64,000 bases of DNA, from NCBI RefSeq assembly GCF_001704415.2, contig NW_017189740.1, positions 310,001-374,000 on the forward strand, in the 5' to 3' direction. The notes beneath the pieces were generated by a model that was not told the DNA's origin, ran no database searches, and saw only the letters and a list, made by a program, of their open reading frames with translations. This document shows, one piece after another, positions 21,485-32,380 of this stretch (the first letter of the stretch is position 1; each line of letters begins with the position of its first letter). A program made the translations under genes and the position numbers. The stretch comes from Capra hircus. Its lineage: Eukaryota > Chordata > Mammalia > Artiodactyla > Bovidae.

Positions 21485-23006
21485 TCACAATGGTGTGATC
21501 ACTCACCTAGTGCCAGACATCCTGGAATGTGAAGTCAAGTGGGCCTTAGAAAGCATCACTACGAACAAGGCTAGTGGAGGTGATAAAATTCCAGTTGAGC
21601 TATTTCAAATCCTTGAAGATGATGCTCAATATGCCAGCAAATTTGGAAAACTCAGCAGTGGCCACAGGACTGGAAAATGTCACTTTTCATTCCAATCCCA
21701 AAGAAAGGCAATGCCAAAGAATGCTCAAACTACCGCACAATTGCACTCATCTCACAAACTAGTAAAGTAATGCTCAAAATTCTCCAAGCCAGGCTTCAGC
21801 AATACATAAACTGTGAACTTCCAGATGTTCAAGCTGGTTTTAGAAAAGGCAGAGGAACCAGAGATCAAATTGCCAACATCCGCTGAATCATTGAAAAAAC
21901 AAAAGAGTTCCAGAAAAAAATCTATTTCTGCTTTATTGACTATGCCAAAGCCTTTGCCTGTGTGGATCACAATAAATTGTGGAAAATTCTGAGAGAGATG
22001 GGAATACCAGACCACCTGACCTGCCTCTTGAGAAATCTGTATGCAGATCAGGAAGCAACAGTTAGAAGTGGACATGGAAAAGCAGATTGGTTCCAAGTAG
22101 GAAAAGGAGTACATCAAGGCTGTATATGGTCACCCTGCTTATTTAACTTTATGCAAAGTCCATCATGAGAAATGCTGGGCTTGAAGAAGCACAAGCTGGA
22201 ATCAAGATTGCCGGGAGAAATATCAATAACCTCAGAGATGCAGATGACACCACCCTTATGGCAGAAAGTGAAGAGGAACTAAAAAGCCTCTTGATGAAAG
22301 TGAAAGAGGAGAGTGAAAAAGTTGGCTTAAAGCTCAACATTCAGAAAACGAAGATCATGGCATCTGGTCCCACCACTTCATGGGAAATAGATGGGGAGAC
22401 AGTGGAAACAGTGTCAGACTTTATTTTTTGGGGCTCCAAAATCACTGCAGAAGATGACTGCAGCCATGAAATTCAAAGACGCTTACTCCTTGGAAGGAAA
22501 GTTATGACCAACCTAGATAGCATATTCAAAAGCAGAGACATTACTTTGCCAACAAAGGTCCGTCTAGTCAAGGCTATGGTTTTTCCAGTAGTCATGTGTG
22601 GATGTGAGAGTTGGACTGTGAAGAAAGCTGAGTGCTGAAGAATTGATGCTTTTGAACTGTGGTGTTGGAGAAGACTCTTGAGAGTCCCTTGGACTGCAAG
22701 GAGATCCAACCAGTCCATTCTAAAAGAGATCAGTCCTGGGTTTTCTTTGGAAGGAATGATGCTAAAGCTGAAACTCCAGTACTTTGGCCACCTCATGCGA
22801 AGAGTTGACTCGTTGGAAAAGACTCTGATGTTGAGAGGGGTTGGCGGCAGGAGAAGAAGGGGACGACAGAGGATAAGATGTCTGGATGGCATCACCGACT
22901 TGATGGACATGAGTTTGAGTGAACTCCATGAGTTAGTCATGGACATGGAGGCCTGGTGTGCCGCAATTCATGGGGTCGCAAAGAGTTGGACACAACTGAG
23001 CAACTG
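21485..23006 (+). mobile_element. BovB LINE, 5'-truncated
   Basis: Starts within the RT domain (VITHLVPDILECEVKWALES) and runs to the 3' tail. About 18 bp are missing after AAGATGATGCT near 21628 (AVKVLH in the family). A deletion near 22150 shifts the frame between LFNF and MRNAGLEEAQ. The catalytic box reads RDADD at about 22231-22245 in place of RYADD. The motif is thus mutated at the tyrosine. AATATAA at 21478-21484 and after the tail near 23009 is a possible target-site duplication. Confidence 0.95.
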
Positions 23007-23019
23007 AACTGAATATAAA

Positions 23020-23679
23020 ACTAATACAGGGTGAGAGGCAGTGGGAGTGGGATAAATATAGCCAGTTGCTGTCCAACAAATAGGCCAGTCATTTTGCTCC
23101 AAGTGATGATTGCTTTGTTCCCAGGCCTGAGGCAAGCAGTTACTTCTGAGGAGGCCCTACACTGGCAGAAGCTGGAGAATATCAGGCTGAGCCAAAAGTG
23201 AAGGCTGATACAAACACTTTTTTTTTTTTTGCACAGAATTAATTGGCAACTTTGAGCCTTCTAAGTTTAGCAGTGCCACCTCAGCATCGCACCACATTTG
23301 ACATTCAGTGAGTCAGGAAACCACGAGGCAGCTTGCATGTGTGTGGTGGGGATAAGCCTTATAATATACCATGCACTAAGAAGCAGAGGTTTATAGGAAA
23401 GGAATCACTAACTATAGGACGCTCATTTAGTTGCCTTCAGGCCTAGGTTGTAGTTCTTCCTGCTCTTGGGGAAAGGCTCTCAACCGGAGCTCTGGTGCCC
23501 ATTCTGACACGGCCTGGATTTTATCACACAGGTTTGTTCACTCACTATTTTCTTATGAAATCCAGTTTCCAGAGTCGCCACTCATTATTTGAATCTATAG
23601 ACCTAGTGAAAGATAAGTCACAGGAAAATCCTATCCCAAGGTAGATGAGGGGAATGAGCAGTGGTAGTTCCTGATTTGG
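23020..23679. other. No recognised feature
   Basis: Unassigned sequence. A T run at 23219-23230 and a GTGTGTGGTGGGG stretch near 23338 are the only notable features. Confidence 0.45.
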
Positions 23680-24345
23680 GGTTGAATTGAATGCCTCCAG
23701 ATTTATAGGTTGAAGCCCTAAACCTCAGTACTTCAGAAGTGGCATTGTTTGTGAACAGGGTGATTGCAGATGTAGTCAGTTACAATAGGATTTTACAGAC
23801 CTGGCTTCCCTGGTGGCTCAGAGGTTAAAGTGTCTGCCTGCAATGTGGGAGACCTGGGTTCAATCCCTGGGTCAGGAAGATCCCCTGGAGAAGGAAATGG
23901 CAACCCACCTCAATACTCTTGCCTGGAGAATCCCATGGACAAAGGAGCTTGGTGGGCTACAGTCCACGGGGTCACAAAGAGTCGGACACGACTGAGAGAC
24001 TTAACTTTCACTTTCACTTTTCACAGTAGGATGAGGTCACACTGGAGTAGGATGAGTCCTTGGTTCAAAATGACTGGAATCCTTATGAGAAGAAGAAATC
24101 TGAACACAGAGAAGGCTGTGGAAAGACCAACACAGAGATTGGGGTGATGTGTCTATAAGCCTAGGAAAGACCTGGTACAGAGCCTTCCCTTACAGGCCTC
24201 AGAGGGAAAAACTCTGCCAATACCTTAATCTTGAGCTTCTAGTCTCCAGAACTGAGAGACAATACATTTCTGTTTTTTTTTTGTTTTTGTTTTTTTTTTA
24301 AGCCACCCAATCTGTGGTACTTTGGTATGCAAGCCCCAAGCAAAT
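23680..24345 (+). mobile_element. MLT1-type LTR, split by Bov-tA
   Basis: TTATAGGTTGAAGCCCTAAA, TTGTTTGTGAACAGGGTGAT and, after the SINE, AGGATGAGGTCACACTGGAG, CTTAATCTTGAGCTTCTAGT and AAGCCACCCAATCTGTGGTA follow MLT1 order. A T-rich insertion (24269-24299) has expanded before AAGCCACCC. Confidence 0.86.
23803..24023 (+). mobile_element. Bov-tA SINE inside MLT1
   Basis: Complete head (GGCTTCCCTGGTGGCTCAGA), B box GGTTCAATCCCTGGGTCAGG, body, and a long (CTTTCA)n tail. MLT1 sequence continues on both sides. Confidence 0.94.
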
Positions 24346-24419
24346 GAATACGGCATTGGATGGGGGTATGATCCCCCCCAGTCCTTTGACTAACTCCACC
24401 TGGGCCCTTCTCAGGAACA

Positions 24420-24720
24420 TACAGATTCTATATTAGTCAAGACAATTAATGCTAGCTGCTGTATAAACAACTCCTGATCTCAGTGGCTTAACACAAGTGT
24501 ATTTCTCACACATAAGACAGTCTGATGAGAGTTTGGTGGCTCTCTTGGGTAGTTGTTCTCTAAATGGTGATTCAGAGATCTAGCTTCCAGTAACTAGTGC
24601 CTTTGGGAGTCCTCTACTGAATCCCTTTCAACTGACTGGCTGAGAAACAGAGTACAGAGAAGGCACATCCACTCTTAACTTCCTTGAGATTGTCAGATCC
24701 TGGGGCAAGGTGATGAGTAT
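24420..24720 (+). repeat. Ancient interspersed repeat, unnamed family
   Basis: TGCTGTATAAACAACTCCTG, ATCTCAGTGGCTTAACACAA and GTGTATTTCTCACACATAAG match a dispersed mammalian sequence of the form 'gctgtaacaaataaacc..atctcagtggcttaa..ggtttatttctc'. The same family recurs at about 36700 and 45195. Confidence 0.6.
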
Positions 24721-26084
24721 TCCCTGGGTAAGAGGTACTAATATCCTTGTTGCCTCCAGTGTAACAGATGGGTGTGGGTACCACATACGTTTAAGAACAG
24801 TTGGAAATAGAGTGCTATATAGAAACTGTTTGCTAATACCTGGATCTTCTCTCCTTGGAAGCACGGCTTAGCTATACTTCCCCGCTCCCCTGTAGTTATG
24901 TGGGCCATACAAGTAAGCTTGTGCAAATGGATGGGTCTCTAGGTCTTTTTGAAGCTCCAATCCCACAGGGACCTGAACTCTATTTCTAGCTCATCTTCTC
25001 AGTAGTGGCTGTGTGACCTTAGACTGTTAGATCAAATGACTGCCTTGGAAGTGATTAAGATCTTGGTTGAAGCAGAAGTGGGATCAAGAAAGTAAGTCAT
25101 TTGTGTGAATTTGATCAGAGAGGGCTGACTCTTGACAGAGTACTGGGAGGAAGGATGATCAGGCAAATTTCATGATAGACGACCTAATATCTGTGTACTG
25201 AGCCATACCCTCCTATCAGTATTGCCTTTAATACTATAAAGAGAAAAATCAGTAAAAAAAAAAAAAAAAAATTAGCTCCTGTAATCTCCTTCCCAATTTC
25301 CTATTTCTACTATATTTTCTCCTTTCTTACATTTCATTTTTTTTTTACATGCAATATGTATTCCTGGCTGGGATACCGTTGGTTTAAAGTAAGGCCAGTT
25401 GCTTCTACTGAACTGGACAAGTCAGCGAGGACAAGTCTTATGTTGAGCTGCCTTCTGAACTCTGTTAGGCTCTGTCTCTGTTTCTGCCCATCTCTGTCTC
25501 TGTCCCTCACTTTTGCTCTATTCTTTCTTTTTCTTCCCTTGCCTGGGAATGCAGAAATGTCAGTTCCCACACTGAACCTCTAATCTCAATAGAGCGTTGC
25601 AGTATTTTGAACAAGGTTGCAACACTTAACCTTTATTCTCTAGAAATCAAACTGACAAACAAGAAAGGTAAAAATATCCTAGAAAACCCCTTCAATTCAC
25701 CTGGACTCCACTGTTATCTCTCTGATGTGTTTGTTGCCATGGAGTAGCTTAACAGGTCAGCCTTGTTCATTTCCAGTGCTTTCCTGTTTTCAGAGTTCTA
25801 GTATACCACTCCAAGTTCACTTCTGCCTTTTATAGTCTTACTTAGAATAGTATTACTTGTATATTTTATTAGCATTTATACCCTTACTTTTGAGTGATTC
25901 TGTGAATCATTCTATCTGTGAAATCCTCCCAGATTTTTAATATGATCCATATGCCAAGTTGGGGTTTATGGGAAACAGACACAGTATGGACTTAGGAGTG
26001 TGAAACATTGTTTGTGTAGTAATGCCTGTGAAAAGAGATGGGGGGGGGAGTAAAACTGGGCAGGGGGAGCAAACAGACCACAAT
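24721..26084. other. No recognised gene or named repeat
   Basis: Contains an A homopolymer of about 18 bases (25254-25271), a pyrimidine-rich run with TCTGTCTCTG units (25468-25510) and a G run (26040-26048). No coding support. Confidence 0.45.
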
Positions 26085-26095
26085 ATAGACTCTGA

Positions 26096-27168
26096 TGCCA
26101 AAGCCTTTGACTGTGTGGATCACAATAAACTGTGGAAAATTCTGAAAGAGATGGGAATACCAGACCACCTGACCTGCCTCTTGAGAAACCTATATGCAGG
26201 TCAGGAAGCAACAGTTAGAACTGGACATGGAACAACAGACTGGTGCCAAATAGGAAAAGGAGTACATCAAGACAGTATATTGTCACTCTGCTTATTTAAC
26301 TTCTATGCAGAGTACATCATGAGAAATGCTGGGCTGGATGAAGCACAAGCTGGAATCAAGATTCCTGGGAGAAATATCAATAACCTCAGATATGCAGATG
26401 ACACCACCCTTATGGCAGAAAGTGAAGAGGAACTAAAAAGCCTCCTGATGAAAGTGAAAGAGGAGAGTGAAAAAGTTGGCTTAAAGCTCAACATTCAGAA
26501 AACGAAGATCATGGCATCTGGTCCCACCACTTCATGGGAAATAGATGGGGAAACAGTGGAAGCAGTGTCAGACTTTATTTTTGGGGGCTCCAAAATCACT
26601 GCAGATGGTGACTGCAGCCATGAAATTCAAAGACGCTTACTCCTTGGAAGGAAAGTTATGACCAACCTAGATAGCATATTCAAAAGCAGAGACATTACTT
26701 TGCCGACTAATGTCCGTCTAGTCAAGGCTATGGTTTTTCCTGTAGTCATGTGTGGATGTGAGAGTTGGATTGTGAAGAAAGCTGAGTGCCGAGGAATTGA
26801 TGCGTTTGAACTGTGGTGTTGGAGAAGACTCTTGAGCTTCTCTTGGAATGCAAGGAGATCCAACTAGTCCATTCTAAAGGAGATCAGTCCTGGGTGTTCT
26901 TTGGAAGGAATGATGCTAAAGCTGAAACTCCAATACTTTGGCCACCTCATGCGAATAGTTGACTCATTGGAAAAGACTGATGCTGGGAGGGATTGGGGGC
27001 AGGAGGAGAAGGGGATAACAGAGGATGAGATAGCTGGATGGCATCATTGACTTGATGGACATGAGTCTGAGTGAACTCCGGGAGTTGGTGATGGACAGGG
27101 AGGCCTGGCATGCTGCAATTCGTGGGGTCGCAAAGAGTTGGACACTACTGAGCGACTGAACTGAGCTG
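26096..27168 (+). mobile_element. BovB LINE, 5'-truncated, RT frame still open
   Basis: Perfect 11-bp target-site duplication ATAGACTCTGA at 26085-26095 and 27169-27179. From 26096 to 26867 one frame stays open for about 257 residues. It covers AKAFDCVDHNKLWKILKEMG, VHQDS (family VHQGC), RYADD at about 26390-26404, and the C-terminal block ELWCWRRLL. The RT palm start and endonuclease are missing, so it cannot be autonomous. It is among the best preserved copies in the window. The tail is short. Confidence 0.96.
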
Positions 27169-27179
27169 ATAGACTCTGA

Positions 27180-29205
27180 CCCCCCAAAGGGGAGATAAAA
27201 GTGAAAACTTACTCACAGGACTCCTGCTGAAATGTCTTGCTAAGTCCTGCTGTATGGAACCAGGTGGGTCCTTGTATTACTACAATAATTACTAATACTT
27301 ATACTGTATTATTTTGCTTAGTCATTAGTTGGGGCCTTCCTGTGAAGAGCGTCACTGGCTCACATGCTGAGGTGGGCTCTGAAGGAGCTCATGACTAGAG
27401 AACGTCAACTTTCAGTCAGGCAGGAATTCCCTTCTTGAAGGTGTTCTAAGTGACACATCCTTATATCCATCCAATACTCTTAATGTTTTATATCAATTTA
27501 ATGAGAACCAAAGGACATATTTTCCTTGTAATTTTTAAGGGTTGAACTTATGGTTCTGGAATTTTGGGTCAACTAAACATTCTTCAAAAGGCTTCCTACT
27601 GCAATAAGCTCAGAAATGTATAAAATATAATAAATATCTTGGTTGAGTTCAGGAGAAACTTACAAGCTAGAACCAAGTATTCTGAGTGTAGGTGAGAATG
27701 CAGAAGATACACTTGGCCCATCTCACAGACTCCTTCAGGCCTATCACTCAATACCCTTCCTGCTTCAATTCCTTCAACACAGAGGTCACTCTTAGGCCAC
27801 TATATTCATGCTAGGAATCAGCACCAGGAACTGATCCTGGAGCCCTCCTTTCAACACATCTGGTTTTAGTGTAGCTTCGTGATGTTTGTAAGCCACTTAA
27901 GTCTTTCAGAAAATGTCATTTGACATTTTCATCCCCTGGAATTTTGTCAGAAAACTGTGGGGGTGAGATTGAGTGGTGGTGCATCAGTGTTTGTATGGAC
28001 CTCCAATTGGGGCTTAATTTCTAGTTGAAAGAGAATTCTGAGTCATAGTGCTCAAGCCTCAATAAGCACTTTGCTTGTAAGCACATTCTTGCTAAATGGG
28101 AGTATTTATATACTTTATATAAGGGTTAGAGTTTTTAATTGAAAAGCTAGTGGATTTCCTTCTCCTGAATGTCAGTCAGCCTTAGCTGACTGTGAATATT
28201 CTACTTTCTTCTCCAAGTATCACAAACAGTTCAGTCTAAGGATAGAGATTCTGCTATTAAATAAAATCATTCAACTATGCTACTGAGCCTCAGTTAGATA
28301 TGTATAGATGAGAAAGTAGAACTTGGGAAAATCTATTCAAATTATAAATTCCCTGCCCTTCTTCTCTTCTCCTGGTCCCATGCCCATCCCTTCCAAATAA
28401 AATCACTAATCTATGCAATCATTACCCCTCTCTTCTCATTCTTAATTCCAGTGGTTTACAAGCCTCGTAATTCAGTTTTGAGGTTCTCTCAGTGGAAACA
28501 TTCACATGGGTTTGAACTTGAGGCAGATTTCAGAAATGGGCACTTCAGGCATTCGAGTTAATCTTTAGGGTTATCTGGCAGCCACAACTTGTTCACTACA
28601 TGCTGAGAGGTGTATTAAGTCATATCTGTAGGTAATTCTAAAGTTGAGACATACTATCCATGGGGAACACTAGACTTTCAGATGTGCAGTGAGACCTACT
28701 ATGTTGGCTTAAACTGTCAATTTTACCATCTCAGAATGTACTGTAGGTAGGGCAACTGGTAACTGGAGAACTTCCCTTGAACTTCACCTGAGTGGCCAGG
28801 ACTTGATACCTGCTAATGAATCATCTTGATGCTGATGGCTTGCTTTCTTGGTATTTAAATTTCCCATTATTGTACTTGTGCCACCCATTGGGAGATTAAG
28901 TATCTACTAGACTTGAACCCTTGTCATCCCACCTCTCTGAGCTATCGCTGTTGCTACATAGCACTTTAATCCTCCAGAGCAAATTGTTTTCTAGAATGTA
29001 GAGAATGGCTTGTCATCCATGTACCTGTTCTGCTATACTAATCCAGCATATTTTCAGGTCTTGGTCTCATCCAGCCCATCTTTTCCTTTGATAAACCAAG
29101 TCATACTTGGCCCCATGCTTAGCTAGAACAGAAATACACATAAAAATAGGAGGATGAGCGAGTGGAAACCATAGCTCTTCTAATGCAAGTTCAAATGCAC
29201 ATAAA
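27180..29205. other. About 2 kb of apparently unique DNA
   Basis: No retroelement, SINE or coding signal recognised. This is the longest such stretch in the left half and would be the first place to look for conserved noncoding sequence. Confidence 0.45.
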
Positions 29206-29206
29206 A

Positions 29207-29926
29207 CTGTTGAGGAGAAGTGACAACTGGGGAAAAGCTGATTTTACTTCAAAAGTGAATAAATGCTGGACATACACACTGAGGAAACCAGAATTGAAAG
29301 AGACACATGTACCCCAATGTTCATCGCAGCACTGTTTATAATAGCCAGGGCATGGAAGCAACCTAGATGTCCATCAGCAGATGAATGGATAAGAAAGCTA
29401 TGGTACGTATACACAATGGAGTATTACTCAACCATTAAAAAGAATACATTTGAATCAGTTCTAGTGAGGTGGATGGACCTGGAGCCTATTATACAGAGTG
29501 AAGTAAGGCAGAAAGAAAAACAGTATACTAACGCATATATATGGAATTTAGAAAGATGGTAATGATAACCCTGTATGCTTTTGGACTCTGTGGGAGAGGG
29601 AGAGGGTGGGATGATTTGGGAGAATGGCATTGAAACATGTATAATATATAAGAAACTAATCACCAGTCTAGGTTCGATGCAGGATACAGGATGCTTGGGG
29701 CTGGTGCACTGGGATGATGCAGAGAGATGGTATGGGGAGGGAGGTGGGAGGGGGGGTTCAGGATTGGGAACACGTGTACACCCGTGGCGGATTCACGTTG
29801 ATGTATGACAAAACCAATAAAGTATTGTAAAGTAAAATAAAGTAAAATTTTTAAAAAAAGTGAATAAATGTATTTTTTAGAAAATACATACCAGTGAAAC
29901 TGAAGTTCTGAAATTAGGCCAATGTT
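29207..29926. repeat. Local duplication, copy A (split by L1-BT)
   Basis: Copy A is 29207-29265 joined to 29871-29926. GGAGAAGTGACAACTGGGGA and CAGTGAAACTGAAGTTCTGA align to copy B (30243-30352) at roughly 85-90% over about 110 bp. Confidence 0.85.
29266..29855 (+). mobile_element. L1-BT 3' end with target-site duplications
   Basis: Sense L1-BT from ORF2 C-terminus (a readable stretch includes ADEWIRKLWYVYTMEYYS at about 29377-29430) through the G-rich 3' UTR tract to the A-rich tail. AAAAGTGAATAAATG is repeated at 29251-29265 and 29856-29870. Confidence 0.96.
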
Positions 29927-30242
29927 TATTTGGTCATGCACCTATCTTTCACACTAGGCAGTAAACTATGTGAAAAGAGTTCCTTTGTGTCTATAGGAGC
30001 TGTGCATAGAGTGGTTCCTCTGTGAATGTTACTCGGCATGAAAATAAAGTGTACACAGTGACTTTACCACCTCCTCAGGACATTTCCAGTGATTCTGTCA
30101 TGGATCCAGGAGGGCTGTGAGACTCCTTGGGAGGAATTGAATGTGCTTTGAAGTCAAGGGAGGAATGAATGCGGATCTGCACCTATGAGCTATGACCTCC
30201 AAACTCTGATGTAAGCTCCTCTACAGGACTTTTAAGAAACAG
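29927..30242. other. No recognised feature
   Basis: Spacer between the two copies of the local duplication. It looks unique. Confidence 0.5.
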
Positions 30243-30352
30243 TGTTGAGGAGAAGCGACAACTGGGGAAAAGCTGATTTTACTTTCAAAGTGAACAAATG
30301 GTCATTTTTAGAAAATATCCACCAGTGAAGCTGAAGTTCTGTCATTAGGCCA
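30243..30352. repeat. Local duplication, copy B (intact)
   Basis: Uninterrupted copy of the block described at 29207. It reads through GTGAACAAATGGTCATTTTT where copy A carries the L1-BT, giving an empty-site comparison within the window. Confidence 0.85.
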
Positions 30353-30471
30353 AGTGGAAACATATGTCTTGTGGGCACTTGTAGAGTGAGGTGATTCTCA
30401 TTAGAACATAGCAGATGAATATGGAGTACAGATCAAACCACCTCATTTTCTTCTTCTCCTTTTCAATTTTT

Positions 30472-30662
30472 TTCTTTTTATTTTTTTAATTGAAAGATAA
30501 TTGCTTTACAGAATTTTGTTGTTTTCTGTCAAACCTCAACATGAGTCGGCCATAGGTATACATATATCCCCTCTCTTTTGAACCTCCCTTCCATCTCCTG
30601 CCTCATCCCACCCTTCTAGATTGATGCAGAGTCCCTGTTTGAGTTTCCTGAGCCATACAGCA
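30472..30662 (-). mobile_element. Bovine-type L1 3' end, antisense
   Basis: AATTGAAAGATAATTGCTTTA and GGCCATAGGTATACATATAT with CCTCCCTTCCATCTCC are the reversed 3' UTR of the L1 variant that reads 'attggaggataattgctttac'. The 15-bp sequence TCCTTTTCAATTTTT is duplicated at 30457-30471 and 30663-30677. Confidence 0.94.
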
Positions 30663-30689
30663 TCCTTTTCAATTTTTGATCAAGTTTCT

Positions 30690-30855
30690 TACTATCCATG
30701 TAGATAAGGGAAATGTTGAGCATAGTGAATTTGGATTTCAGCCAGGCATCTGACAAAGTCGTTCATGATATCCTCATGGACAAGATGGAGAAAAGGGAGC
30801 GGAACGAGCAAGTGATTAGGTCAATTTCTAATTGGTTGAGTAACCATATCTCAAA
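30690..30855 (+). pseudogene. CR1/L3-like reverse transcriptase fragment
   Basis: One frame (from 30713) reads VNLDFSQASDKVVHDILMDK, then further on ISNWLSN. The non-LTR RT block of CR1 and L3 elements reads D-F-S-K-A-F-D-x-V-x-H-x-I-L, followed by W-I-x-x-W-L. The spacing fits. The fragment is short, starts at a non-family methionine and has lost the downstream palm motifs. It would be an ancient LINE relic rather than BovB or L1, whose RTs differ here. Confidence 0.55.
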
Positions 30856-30864
30856 TAGGCTATT

Positions 30865-30990
30865 TAAATCACCAATATTATCACCATTTTCGGATGAAGA
30901 AATAGATGGAGGGAAGTGAAGTGACACTTGTGGTCAAATAACTAGCATCGGGCTGTTTTCAAAGCACTTTGTATAAATCCAAGGGATAAT
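30865..30990 (-). mobile_element. MIR SINE, antisense
   Basis: TATTATCACCATTTTCGGAT, GAAGAAATAGATGG and GGTCAAATAACTAGCATCGG align in order to the reversed MIR core ('attatccccattttacagatgaggaaactga', 'ggtcacacagctag'). Confidence 0.62.
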
Positions 30991-31045
30991 TACTGACATA
31001 TATTACTTTTGCTTCCTGATGAAGTCTGTGACCACTTAGGGCCTC

Positions 31046-31332
31046 AGTTTAATTCAGTTGTTCAGTCAGGTCTGGCTCTCTGCGACCCCATGGACTGCAG
31101 CAAGACAGGATTCCCTGTCCATCACCAACTCCTGGAGCTTGCTCAAACTCATGTCCATTGAGTCCATGATGCCATCCAACCATCCCATCCTCTGTTGTCC
31201 CCTTCTCCTCCTGCCTTCAATCTTTCCCAGCATCAGGGTCTTTTTCAATGAGTCAGTTCTTCGAATCAGGTGGCCTAAGTATTGGAGTTTCAGTTTCAGC
31301 ATCAGTCCTTCTGATGAATATTCAGGATCAAA
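31046..31332 (-). mobile_element. BovB 3' end fragment, antisense
   Basis: AATTCAGTTGTTCAGTCAGG through TCAGTCCTTCTGATGAATAT, the reversed BovB 3' terminus. No RT domain. Confidence 0.94.
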
Positions 31333-32000
31333 GATCAATTTGAAATAGAAAGTAAAAGAAATGAGAAAAACTCAGAAGCTGTTATATAAATGGATTTCAA
31401 AAATATTCCAAATGCTAATATTGGGTTATGAAGAACATGAAACTAAGTATCTGGATAACTGCCTATTGACAGATGCTTTAAGATGATTTAGTTCTGCCTC
31501 AATTCACATTAAAATAGAAACAGAACATGTGAAATCAGTGGAGCATCTCACTGGGTGAGCCAAGTTAATAATGTGACCTATTTTACAGACTTTCCTTCCC
31601 AAAGACCATGTCACCCCTTTATCATGTGATGTACTAGGTGAAAAAAGGAGGGTGAGGACATTACTGTGGTGTGTGTGAACACATACATATTTGTCTATGT
31701 ATTTAATCAGATACGTAGGCCCAGGTCTATACCGTATGCATTTAAGGGATTATTACCAGTATATGTCCTTATGCTACATGACACAAAGTAATCTAGTAAT
31801 CATTTTCCTCTCATTTTTCCTCCCCTGAAGAGGCACCCAAGGTATGTTTGCCTATAAAGATCAGTTTGAGTAGAAACTAGGGAGGTGATGTGGGTGAAAA
31901 GGGTAGTAGAAGTCACTCAATCAGAATAGCAAAAAGGAAAGAGAATAAAAACAAAACAAAACAAAAAAAACCACAACAAACAAACAAAACCAAGACTAGC
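31333..32000. other. Unassigned, with A-rich tract
   Basis: No gene recognised. About 31403-31449 resembles 32387-32434. An A/C-rich run with AAAACAAAAC units at 31950-31990 lies shortly upstream of the HMGN1-like pseudogene. Confidence 0.45.
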
Positions 32001-32098
32001 CCATAGCTGCTCCAGCAGCAGAAGGAGCAGCTGTGGCCAGGCAGACCAGCTTCCAGACTCCTCTCCACACTCCTAGTCCATGTCCACCTTGCTGCCAG

Positions 32099-32380
32099 GG
32101 TGCCCCAGAGGAAGGTCAGCTCTGCATCGGGGCTGGGGAGGAGGAGCCCAAGAGGAGAGCTGGGAGGCTGTCAACTAAACGTGCTCCTGCCAAAGTGGAA
32201 ACAAAACCAAAGAAGGCAGCAGGAAAGGATGAATCTTCAGATAGAAAAGTGCAAACAAAAGAGAAAAGGGGAGCAAAGGGAAAACAGGTGGAAGTGGCCA
32301 CCCAAGAGACTAAAGATTTACCTGCATCAAATGGAGAGACTGAAAAGATAAAGAAAAGCAGAGTGTTAGTGGAATAAATC
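32099..32380 (+). pseudogene. HMGN1P: Processed HMGN1-like pseudogene
   Basis: The translation resembles HMGN1, a nucleosome-binding chromatin protein of about 100 residues. One frame starts with PQRKVSSA (family PKRKVSSA). After about 10 codons the homology shifts by one base to the neighbouring frame: EEEPKRRAGRLSTKRAPAKV, then KPKKAAGKDESSDRKVQTKE, KRGAKGKQVEVATQETKDLP and NGETEK. The conserved nucleosome-binding core (PKRRxxRLS) is recognisable. The start codon is GTG instead of ATG, the frame is broken, and the acidic C-terminus decays from about 32335. No introns interrupt it, although HMGN genes have several. The GC-richer leader at 32000-32098 may be copied 5' UTR. I see no clear poly-A tail or target-site duplication, so age is considerable. 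A retrocopy is the best explanation. The symbol denotes the parent family, not a registered locus. Confidence 0.85.

Noticed and set aside
26022..26867. 281-codon open frame as a host gene
   Set aside because: From 26096 on it is BovB reverse transcriptase within exact target-site duplications. The upstream part is chance read-through.
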